From contig CAKTLG010000040.1 in the NCBI GenBank assembly GCA_934572465.1, forward strand, positions 1 through 11,876: a DNA stretch of 11,876 nucleotides, written 5' to 3'. The notes beneath the pieces were generated by a model, which did no database searches, was not told the DNA's origin, and was given only the letters and a program-made list of their open reading frames with translations. Within the stretch, counting starts at the first letter, position 1. Every line of letters starts with the position of its first letter. This stretch comes from an uncultured Oscillospiraceae bacterium. Its GTDB lineage: Bacteria; Bacillota; Clostridia; Oscillospirales; Oscillospiraceae. Made by a program: the position numbers and the translations under genes. Positions 6,576 through 11,876 of the stretch are shown piece by piece.

Positions 6576-6604
6576 CTCTATCTATCTTCCTTCTCTGGTA
6601 TATT

Positions 6605-6622
6605 TGCCGGTCATGCCGGTCA
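6605..6622. repeat. Tandem 9-bp repeat TGCCGGTCA, candidate operator
   Basis: Two exact adjacent copies, at 6605-6613 and 6614-6622, lie between the candidate promoter and the start of the XRE-GntR gene. A third exact copy is at 6963-6971 and a variant TACCGGTCA at 6937-6945. Placement in the leader of a regulator gene suggests binding by that regulator. This is inference; the motif is not a FadR-type consensus I recognise. Confidence 0.5.
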
Positions 6623-6641
6623 CCATCCGCTGGGATGGATC

Positions 6642-6671
6642 ATTACAAGCTTTACGCTCCCGCCCGCGCAA
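6642..6671 (-). promoter_or_regulatory. Candidate promoter of the XRE-GntR gene
   Basis: On the minus strand: TTGCGC (6666-6671), an 18-bp spacer and TGTAAT (6642-6647; 5 of 6 matches to the -10 consensus). Transcription would begin near 6635 and pass through the tandem repeat before the ribosome site. The -35 box is weak (3 of 6). Confidence 0.5.
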
Positions 6672-6936
6672 GAGGATGCGGGCAGGCTCGTCCGGCGGCG
6701 CCGCCGAAGACGGGGGGATTGGCCGCGGCGCAGAAATGCCGGAAAAAGGATCGTAAGCGGAAACGTTCCCGCCGCGCGGCAAAGGCCCTCCCCGACCAAA
6801 AGCGCCGCCGTGGGTATACCGGAATGCAGCAATGCTCCGCCCCGAACGATCACAACAAATACAATATGGATTTTAACACAGTTTAAGCAGCTTTTCCATA
6901 GTACTTTCGCAAGATTTTTGCGTCCGAATTTTGTAT

Positions 6937-6971
6937 TACCGGTCAATTCCGGCGCGATATAATGCCGGTCA
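6937..6971 (+). promoter_or_regulatory. TATAAT flanked by TGCCGGTCA-type repeats
   Basis: A perfect TATAAT (6958-6963) lies between TACCGGTCA (6937-6945) and TGCCGGTCA (6963-6971). The best -35 at a 16-bp spacing is TTACCG, a poor match, so promoter activity would probably need an activator. No gene starts downstream on this strand. A transcript would run into the hairpins at 7028-7083. Confidence 0.3.
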
Positions 6972-7027
6972 GCAGATTTTTCAGCACTTTTCCGTCTGTT
7001 TTGCGAGAAGTGACCCTGTGCGGATAC

Positions 7028-7083
7028 GCTGCGCACGGCGCAGCGAATAAACGGCCGCCCGCGCATCCTGCGCAGGCGGCCGT
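7028..7083 (-). terminator. Hairpin pair after the LuxR-type regulator gene
   Basis: Two stem-loops lie just beyond the LuxR stop. The first is a long G+C-rich hairpin (9-bp outer stem, 7051-7059 with 7075-7083, plus a 5-bp inner stem). The second is a 7-bp stem with a 3-nt loop (7028-7034 with 7038-7044). Between them on the minus strand is TTTATTCG, a short U-rich tract. Position supports a terminator, though the U-run is weak. Confidence 0.6.
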
Positions 7084-7109
7084 GCCGTATAAAAATGGAT
7101 AAGGCTCCG

Positions 7110-9473
7110 TCACCGCTCCTCGGGCACGAGCCAGAGCTTCTTTGCGGCGGTCTTCGCCTCGCTGCGGCGGTTCACGCCGAGCTTGTCGAGGATGTGGCTC
7201 ACGTGCGTCTTGACCGTAGGGAGCTTGATGTCCATGATCTGTCCGATCTCGGCGTTGCTCTTGTCGGCGCAGACAAGGCGCAGCACCTGAAGCTCCGTCT
7301 CCGTCAGCGCCTCGCCATGGCTCAGGCGCGGCTGGAGGAAGGCGGGATAACAGGCCGCCTGCGCGCGCACGTCGCCCATCAGCCGCCTGAACCACGCGGG
7401 CGAGGCGGTGAAGCAGCACTCCTCCAGCAGCGGCAGGAGCGCCGTGCCGTAAACGCTGACGGTGCGGATAAAGCCGTAGCCCGCCGCCTCGGTCAGCGCA
7501 TCCATGAGGTATGCTTCCCATGCCGCGTCCTTTTTGCGGTAGAGCGCGATGGCGCGCAGCAGCGCAAGATGGATGCCGTCGATATGGCGCGCGCAGGAGA
7601 TGCAGTACGGCTCCACGGGCGCGAGCGTCAGAAGCGCCTCATCCAGCCGGCCGTTGGTGATCTCGACCATCGCCTGAGTAAGATACTGGTACCGGCGCAT
7701 GATGTTGATATGCATCGGGTCGCGCGGCGCTTTCTCCCGATACCAGATGTCCGTACTGTCCAGATCGCCGGTGTGCAGCGCGACGCGGCAGAGCATCGCG
7801 TCCATATTGGGCAGGAAGCGCGTCAGGCCGTCGTCGGCAAAGCGGTCGCGCAGCGACTGCACCGTATGGCGGGCGTCGTCCGCCTGTCCGGCGGCGAGCT
7901 GGCTGCGCGCCAGCAGCCCCGTGGCGGCAAGCTCGATGTCCGGCGTGCCGCTGCGGCGGATATCATTCATGCGCTGGATGAGCGCGAGCATGCGGACGGA
8001 GATGTCCTCGCCCTTTTCAAACTTGCTCTCGGCGATGGCACAGTCTGCAAGTCCCACGCCGTCGCGGCCAAGGATGGTCTCGGCAGGAATGCGCAGCGTA
8101 TGGTAGAGCATATCGTCCCGCTTGCTCCACTCGGAAAAATCCTTCCCGCCGTTCATGATGCTCGGCAGGGCGCTGGTGACGGAAAACGGCGGGAGCACGA
8201 CCTCCTTGCTGACCATCAGGCGGAAGGCGGCAGGGATACTCTCCGTCAGTCCCTCCACGCCGCGCTGGGGCAGCGAGATATCGAGCCAGGCAAGGCGGCT
8301 GCGTGCCTGCCTGCCGGCGGCGTCGCCTCTGCCGCGGCGCTGGGAGAACTGGCGCAGCTCCTCATACCAGCGCTCCGAGCCGGCATAATCCGAGGCGAGC
8401 GCGCAGAGCATACTCATCCCCTGCATCAGCGAGGGCGAGGCGAGGATCTCCTGCTCCGGCAGCGCGCGGTAGTATTTCTCCATCTCATGGTAGTGGCCCA
8501 TACCGGGGTGCAGCTCGGCGTTGCGGATCAGAAGCTCGGAGACCTTGGAGTGGTCCCCGCCCTTGGAATAGCAGTCCAGCGCGCGGGGATAGTCCTCCTT
8601 CAGCTCATAGTAGAGCCCGCCGCGGCTGAAAAGCGCGCGGCGCTTTTCATCGGTATATTCCCGATCCATCTCCCAGAGGAGGAAGGCACGGAACTGCGGC
8701 CAGAAATAAAAGTGCCGGATGCCGTCGCAGCGGAGCATGGAGGTATGGCGCTGGAGCCAGTCCAGCAGCTCACCCGCGTGCGGGTCGCCGCTGACCATGC
8801 GCGCCATCTCCGGATCAAAGCTCTCAAACGAGGCAAGCTCGAGCAGAAAGCGGCGGACAGGCAGGTCAAAGCGCTGGTAGATGGCCGCCTCAAAATAGAA
8901 GAACACCTCGTGGAACGTCTGCGCGACCAGCTCGGGGCCGAAGGGCTTGCCCTCGGCCATGCTGCGCGCGGTGATCGCCACGCCCAGCGGATGCCCGCTG
9001 GATTCCTTCAAAATGCCGGTGATCTCGCTCTCCGTCACCTCCACGCCGGAGGCCTGAAAGAGCTTGCGCACGTCCTCGCGGTCGAACAGCAGCCCGTCTC
9101 CATCCACCACGGTCATCAGCCCCGTGTACTGGAAGGCCATCAGACAGCCCGGCGGCGCTGCGCGCGAGAGCAGCACGAAGCGGCGCTGCGGACTGCTGCG
9201 GATCAGCTCGCACAGCGCCTGCCAATCGCTCTCCTCCTGCATCAGCTGCAGATCGTCCAGCAGCAGCGTGCTCCACTCCTCCTCCGCGCGCGGAAGGGAA
9301 AAATCGGCGTCGCTCACGCTGCGCCGGACGACCGGCCTGCCGGCCAGCAGCGCCTCGGCCAGCGTGCTCTTCCCAAAGCCGCACGGCGCGCCGAAAAAGA
9401 AGACGCGCCCCTGCCTCAAGAATGTTTCAAACCGCTCCGCCAGCGCGGGCTTTACCACGATGCTGCCATTCAT
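7110..9473 (-). CDS. MalT-like ATP-binding LuxR-family regulator
   Basis: A 787-residue signal-transduction ATPase of the MalT (LAL) type. The N-terminal nucleotide-binding domain has a Walker A motif, APCGFGKST (29-37), and a Walker B motif, LLLDDLQ (70-76). A winged-helix-like linker follows, then a long helical region (about 290-700) of the TPR-like kind that binds ligands in MalT. The C-terminal LuxR HTH starts near residue 723 (LTETELQVLRLV), with its recognition segment around TVKTHVSHILDKLGV. Such proteins oligomerise on ATP and inducer binding and activate promoters. At 787 residues it is somewhat shorter than the ~900 of MalT. The ATG at 9473 has GGAGGG 9 nt upstream and its own promoter. 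No obvious target operon sits beside it, so the inducer and regulon are unknown. It could also be autoregulatory. Confidence 0.92.
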   Translation of the reverse strand: MNGSIVVKPALAERFETFLRQGRVFFFGAPCGFGKSTLAEALLAGRPVVRRSVSDADFSLPRAEEEWSTLLLDDLQLMQEESDWQALCELIRSSPQRRFVLLSRAAPPGCLMAFQYTGLMTVVDGDGLLFDREDVRKLFQASGVEVTESEITGILKESSGHPLGVAITARSMAEGKPFGPELVAQTFHEVFFYFEAAIYQRFDLPVRRFLLELASFESFDPEMARMVSGDPHAGELLDWLQRHTSMLRCDGIRHFYFWPQFRAFLLWEMDREYTDEKRRALFSRGGLYYELKEDYPRALDCYSKGGDHSKVSELLIRNAELHPGMGHYHEMEKYYRALPEQEILASPSLMQGMSMLCALASDYAGSERWYEELRQFSQRRGRGDAAGRQARSRLAWLDISLPQRGVEGLTESIPAAFRLMVSKEVVLPPFSVTSALPSIMNGGKDFSEWSKRDDMLYHTLRIPAETILGRDGVGLADCAIAESKFEKGEDISVRMLALIQRMNDIRRSGTPDIELAATGLLARSQLAAGQADDARHTVQSLRDRFADDGLTRFLPNMDAMLCRVALHTGDLDSTDIWYREKAPRDPMHINIMRRYQYLTQAMVEITNGRLDEALLTLAPVEPYCISCARHIDGIHLALLRAIALYRKKDAAWEAYLMDALTEAAGYGFIRTVSVYGTALLPLLEECCFTASPAWFRRLMGDVRAQAACYPAFLQPRLSHGEALTETELQVLRLVCADKSNAEIGQIMDIKLPTVKTHVSHILDKLGVNRRSEAKTAAKKLWLVPEER

Positions 9474-9552
9474 ACCGTTTTCCCTCCGATCCTGTCCGGC
9501 GGTGCGGGACGCTTCCCGCGCTGCGCCGGATATTGCTCGTTATTCTTTTGTC

Positions 9553-9581
9553 ATACTACCAGATTGCTGCGGCAAATGCAA
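9553..9581 (-). promoter_or_regulatory. Promoter of the LuxR-type regulator gene
   Basis: On the minus strand: TTGCAT (9576-9581), a 17-bp spacer and TAGTAT (9553-9558). It lies about 80 bp before the ATG and directly after the terminator of the upstream operon. Confidence 0.78.
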
Positions 9582-9613
9582 ACTTTTTCGCTCTTTTGCG
9601 CGCAAAAGCGGCA

Positions 9614-9652
9614 AAAGAGCGCGGAACAGGCACACCCTGTCCCGCGCTCTTT
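9614..9652 (-). terminator. Terminator of the methyltransferase-GNAT-ATC hydrolase operon
   Basis: A 17-bp stem (9614-9630 with 9636-9652) with one mismatch and a 5-nt loop. On the minus strand it leads into TTTTGCCGCTTTTGCG. It starts 12 bp after the stop at 9665, which marks that stop, not the frameshifted one at 9556, as the ancestral end of the operon. Confidence 0.87.
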
Positions 9653-9664
9653 CCTTTTTCCCGT

Positions 9665-10332
9665 TCAGATCTGCGGCAGCTCCGCATAGTCCCGCAGCGC
9701 CGGGCTCCGATCGCCCACATACCAGTAATCGCAGCACGTGCCGCCGAGCGCCTCGGTCTGCGTCCGGATAAGGCGCGCGTGCAGGATCTCCGCAAGGAAA
9801 TGGTCTGTCCTGCACAGATACGGCAGCATCTCCGCGTAGCCGTGTAGCCGTGCTCTCTGGCGTGCTTTGCGATGGGGCAGCCGACAAGATGAAAGCAAAA
9901 CCCCTCCGTGCGGTGGTCGGGGTTGATCTCCACCCGCCAGCTGTCCATCCACTCGCCTCTGGCCTGATGCTTCTTCTGCATTTTACGAAAGCGCACGTAG
10001 GTCTTTTCAAACAGCCGGTACAGCCACCGGCTTTTGTTGCCGTCCACGAGCCTTCCCAAAAAGCGCAGCCGCTCCACAGCGAGGCGCTTGATCTCCAGCA
10101 GCGTCTCTCCGTCCATCCGCCGGTCGCTCGCCTCGTAAAAAGCGAGGATCGTGAACCAGTCCAGCATATTTTTTGCCATCATATTCTCGCCAAGGTCGGG
10201 CATATCCCGCATAAAATCCCGATAATAGTCCTCCGCTCTCCGGAGGATCGCTTCGGCCTCGTCCGGATAGTGCTTTCTGCAATATGCCTCGCAGGGCTTT
10301 GTGTACTTTGATGCCGCATAGGCTCTTTTCAT
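9665..10332 (-). pseudogene. ATC-hydrolase-like gene, frameshifted by an 8-bp duplication
   Basis: The family is L-2-amino-thiazoline-4-carboxylic acid hydrolase-like. The first 163 codons read cleanly (RRAEDYYRDF at 31-40, CPIAKHAREHGY at 152-163). At 9836-9851 the 8-bp word GTAGCCGT occurs twice in tandem. Removing one copy joins the frame to AEMLPYLCRTD and on through RTQTEALGGTCCDYW, a conserved C-terminal part of the family, ending at 9665 for a 219-residue protein. As written, the frame shifts after Y163 into an R- and A-rich tail of 95 residues that runs over the terminator to 9556. The start at 10332 has a GGGGGAG site. Only 24 bp separate it from the GNAT gene, so it is third in an operon. 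The bacterial homologue hydrolyses a thiazoline in L-cysteine formation; its role here is unknown. Either a true mutation, a reversible slip, or an assembly error. Confidence 0.85.
9836..9851. repeat. 8-bp tandem duplication that shifts the reading frame
   Basis: GTAGCCGT occurs at 9836-9843 and again at 9844-9851. Eight bases is not a multiple of three, so the second copy throws the ATC-hydrolase-like gene out of frame. With one copy removed, a 219-codon frame with conserved C-terminal motifs is restored. Confidence 0.92.
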
Positions 10333-10356
10333 CGCCGTCTCCCCCTTCTCCCCGCA

Positions 10357-10968
10357 TCATTTCTCCGCGCCGCGCGCGGGATATCTGATCAGATCGTACA
10401 TCGTGCCGTACCGGCCGACATCGCGCGTACCGGCCAGCTCCATGCCAAGATGCACGTACTTGTCGCATTTGCTTTTTGCGTCTGTCTCAAGAACGACCGG
10501 CACGCCGAGCCGGTCCCCCTCGGCAAAGGCGAGATCCATCACGGCGCGCATATGGCCGCGCCCCTGATACACCTCCCGCACGCAGACCATGCCGACGAAG
10601 ATATAGGGCTTTTTCTCCCTGTCCAGCCTGTCGCGCAGGCCCGGCCCGCCGCGCTTAATGGCCGCGCCGTAGCGCAGAGCCTCTCCCAGCTTCATCGAGC
10701 GGAATACGCCCTGAAGCAGCGGCAGCAGCGTGCGGAGACCGAAGCTCTCCTTTGGCAGCTTGTAGGCGATGTAGCCCTCGCCGCGCTCGCTCGTGGTATG
10801 CAGAAAGCCGCCGCGCAGCATCCCGCGCACATAGCTGCAGATATACTCCTCCACCGCCTCTTTGCTGGGGAACGCGGCGGCCATGCCGCGCTCCGCGCCG
10901 TAATCGTAATAGGCAAAGGCGTGGCCGATATCATGGATGATGCGCTCATCCAGCGTTCTGACGATCAT
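10357..10968 (-). CDS. GNAT-family N-acetyltransferase
   Basis: A 203-residue cytoplasmic protein of the GNAT fold. The acetyl-CoA pyrophosphate-binding motif is YQGRGHMR (134-141), preceded by the strand IFVGMVCVREV (123-133) and followed by the helix AVMDLAFAEGDRLG and the strand VPVVLETD (156-163), typical motif A-B order. The acceptor substrate cannot be read from the sequence. The ATG at 10968 overlaps the methyltransferase stop as ATGA, with GGGAGG inside the upstream gene, so translation is probably coupled. A longer upstream in-frame reading would lie inside the methyltransferase gene and is not credible. The operon context suggests action on the same small molecule as the methyltransferase and the ATC-hydrolase-like protein, but this is inference. 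Confidence 0.88.
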   Translation of the reverse strand: MIVRTLDERIIHDIGHAFAYYDYGAERGMAAAFPSKEAVEEYICSYVRGMLRGGFLHTTSERGEGYIAYKLPKESFGLRTLLPLLQGVFRSMKLGEALRYGAAIKRGGPGLRDRLDREKKPYIFVGMVCVREVYQGRGHMRAVMDLAFAEGDRLGVPVVLETDAKSKCDKYVHLGMELAGTRDVGRYGTMYDLIRYPARGAEK

Positions 10969-11585
10969 GACGCTTCCCTCCCGTTCTTCTTTTTCAGCAC
11001 CGCCACCGCACAGGGGATCCTTCCCGCGCAGAGCGTATAGTCCGCGTCCGGATAACCGGCAGCTGCAAAGAAGGCCTTGTAGGTCTCCAGCGTGAACTCG
11101 CGCTTGAAATCCGCGCCCGCCTTGCCGATAACCTCTGAAACGCCGTTGGTCGTGCCCCGCTCCGTCCCGTTCATATATGTGGGAATGATGAGCCGGCCGT
11201 CCGGTCTGCACACGCGCTCCAGCTCGCGCAGCGCGCAGTACGGCTCGTCAAGCAGATGGATCACGTTCGCAGCGACGACCGCGTCGAAGCTTTCGTCCGG
11301 AAAGGGAAGGTGCAGAATATCCGCCTGTTCGAAGCGCACATTGCCGTATTTTCCACATTTTTTCCGCGCCCGCTTGAGCATGTTCGCGGAAAAGTCCGTT
11401 GCGGTCAGGCTTCTGCACCGTCCCGCGATCACGCCGCTGAGCAGCCCCGTGCCGCAGGCGCACTCAAGCACCTCGTCAGAGGGTGCGATCAGCCCCTCCG
11501 TCACGGCGCACAGCCTTTTGTTCGCCTTGCGGTTGATGATATCCGCAAAAATATCATATACCCATGCAGCCCTGTCCCAAAACAT
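10965..11585 (-). CDS. Class I SAM-dependent methyltransferase
   Basis: A 206-residue methyltransferase of the UbiE/type-11 kind. The SAM-binding motif I is VLECACGTGLLSG (39-51), and the following acidic residue D64 sits in TATDFSANML. Motif II is about FDAVVAANVIHLLDEP (100-115), and LERVCRPDGRLIIPTY (122-137) is the usual post-motif region. The acceptor is unknown; annotations such as ubiquinone biosynthesis would be unjustified. The ATG at 11585 has GGGAGG 8 nt upstream. It is the first gene of a tight three-gene operon, with a 4-bp overlap to the GNAT gene. A short inverted repeat 45 bp upstream may be its operator. I could not find a good promoter, so read-through from the tRNA region is possible. 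Confidence 0.92.
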   Translation of the reverse strand: MFWDRAAWVYDIFADIINRKANKRLCAVTEGLIAPSDEVLECACGTGLLSGVIAGRCRSLTATDFSANMLKRARKKCGKYGNVRFEQADILHLPFPDESFDAVVAANVIHLLDEPYCALRELERVCRPDGRLIIPTYMNGTERGTTNGVSEVIGKAGADFKREFTLETYKAFFAAAGYPDADYTLCAGRIPCAVAVLKKKNGREAS

Positions 11586-11630
11586 CCATCCACCTCCCGC
11601 AGCAGCTCCGCCTTCCTTCGGCAGTATTCA

Positions 11631-11648
11631 AGTTAGATGCGACTAACT
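11631..11648. promoter_or_regulatory. Inverted repeat upstream of the methyltransferase operon
   Basis: AGTTAG and CTAACT flank 6 bp, about 45 bp upstream of the first gene of the operon. It resembles the TTAG/CTAA dyads bound by DtxR-type metal regulators, but the match is too short to assign. It may be an operator or chance. Confidence 0.3.
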
Positions 11649-11662
11649 CCGCTGTATTTGAA

Positions 11663-11683
11663 GCGCCGCCCGCAAGGCGGCGC
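11663..11683 (-). terminator. Hairpin after tRNA-Arg
   Basis: An 8-bp G+C stem (11663-11670 with 11676-11683) has a 5-nt loop, starting 4 bp after the tRNA. On the minus strand it is followed by TTCAAATAC, with a poor U-run. The same hairpin trails the second tRNA copy at 11812-11832. It is either a weak terminator or a processing stem. Confidence 0.5.
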
Positions 11684-11687
11684 CCTT

Positions 11688-11764
11688 TGGCACCCCCGAC
11701 GCGATTCGAACGCGTGGCCTTTCGCTTAGGAGGCGAACGCTCTATCCAGCTGAGCTACGGGGGC
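11688..11764 (-). tRNA. tRNA-Arg (anticodon CCT)
   Basis: A complete 77-nt cloverleaf with encoded CCA (minus strand). The acceptor pairs GCCCCCG with CGGGGGT. The D arm is GCTC/GAGC. The anticodon stem TTCGC/GCGAA closes the loop CTCCTAA, giving anticodon CCT, which reads AGG. The T arm ACGCG/CGCGT carries TTCGAAT. No strong own promoter is visible in the 35 bp between this gene and the second copy, so the two are probably co-transcribed. Confidence 0.95.
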
Positions 11765-11836
11765 ATATCCGTTTGCTATTCTACCCTCATTGCCCGCTGG
11801 CTGTATTTGAAGCGCCGCCCGCAAGGCGGCGCCCTT

Positions 11837-11876
11837 TGGCACCCCCGACGCGATTCGAACGCGTGGCCTTTCGCTT
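11837..11876 (-). tRNA. tRNA-Arg (CCT), second copy, cut by the window edge
   Basis: The 3' part of a second tRNA identical to the complete tRNA-Arg: encoded CCA, acceptor 3' strand, T arm and the start of the anticodon stem. The anticodon itself lies outside the window, so identity is assumed from the 77-bp exact match. Confidence 0.85.

Larger units (their letters stand above)
6576..7050. other. Gene-poor gap of about 530 bp between two regulators
   Basis: No convincing gene lies between the XRE-GntR regulator and the LuxR gene that ends at 7110. Possible reading frames are rich in R, S and P, lack ribosome sites and resemble no family I know. The gap holds a candidate promoter for the XRE-GntR gene, three exact copies and one variant of TGCCGGTCA, a lone TATAAT on the plus strand at 6958-6963, and an A+T-richer stretch at about 6840-6935. 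Confidence 0.6.
11651..11876 (-). repeat. 149-bp direct repeat with tRNA-Arg and its trailing hairpin
   Basis: Bases 11651-11727 and 11800-11876 are identical over all 77 positions that fit in the window, with a period of 149 bp. Each unit carries a G+C-rich hairpin and the 3' part of tRNA-Arg. The second copy runs off the window edge. This is a recent tandem duplication of a tRNA gene unit. Confidence 0.93.

Noticed and set aside
6620..7066. 148-codon minus-strand frame in the gap upstream of the XRE-GntR gene
   Set aside because: Starts inside the terminator hairpin of the LuxR gene, has no ribosome site, is rich in R and S, and overlaps the candidate XRE-GntR promoter.
7095..9689. 864-codon plus-strand open frame antisense to the LuxR-type gene
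   Set aside because: It mirrors the minus-strand gene in GC-rich DNA. The predicted protein is rich in H, R, A and L without domains, and there is no ribosome site. The minus strand has Walker motifs and a LuxR HTH.
10969..11211. N-terminal extension of the GNAT protein
   Set aside because: It lies wholly inside the methyltransferase gene in another frame. The ATGA overlap and ribosome site fix the start at 10968.

Overview
The window is GC-rich chromosomal DNA (coding regions roughly 60% G+C by eye) with strong AGGAGG-type ribosome binding sites and sigma-A-like promoters with 17-18 bp spacers. The gene content points to an anaerobic Clostridia relative, most likely Oscillospiraceae/Ruminococcaceae and probably from the gut: a reverse-type rubrerythrin, a BirA-regulated BioY, TypA/BipA, a MalT-like LuxR regulator and an ATC-hydrolase-like operon. 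The taxon is an inference from protein families and base composition. No phage, transposase or CRISPR array is visible.

Layout, left to right. (1) 1-300: an intergenic stretch holding a strong terminator and an odd 45-codon in-frame cassette after the rubrerythrin stop. (2) 298-1556, minus: rubrerythrin-type peroxide reductase and the biotin ECF transporter subunit bioY. bioY has a textbook promoter overlapped by a BirA-type operator. (3) 1739-3358: divergent folate one-carbon genes, folD (minus) and 5-formyl-THF cyclo-ligase (plus), with back-to-back promoters in a 192-bp gap. FolD lacks the usual catalytic lysine and an active-site glutamine. (4) 3519-5360, minus: typA/bipA, sharing a convergent terminator with the cyclo-ligase gene. 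(5) 5553-6575, minus: an unusual regulator joining an XRE-type HTH to a complete GntR/FCD regulator. It is followed by a ~530-bp gene-poor gap with repeated TGCCGGTCA motifs. (6) 7110-9473, minus: a large MalT-like ATP-binding LuxR regulator. (7) 9665-11585, minus: a compact operon of a SAM methyltransferase, a GNAT acetyltransferase (ATGA overlap) and an ATC-hydrolase-like gene frameshifted by an 8-bp tandem duplication. (8) 11651-11876: one complete and one cut-off copy of tRNA-Arg(CCT) in a 149-bp tandem repeat.

The genes do not form one pathway; most have their own promoter and terminator. Clear functional units are the folate pair, the biotin-controlled transporter and the three-gene operon of unknown physiological role. 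The best leads are the rubrerythrin cassette, the altered FolD active site, the XRE-GntR fusion with its candidate operator repeats, and the frameshifted ATC-hydrolase-like gene.
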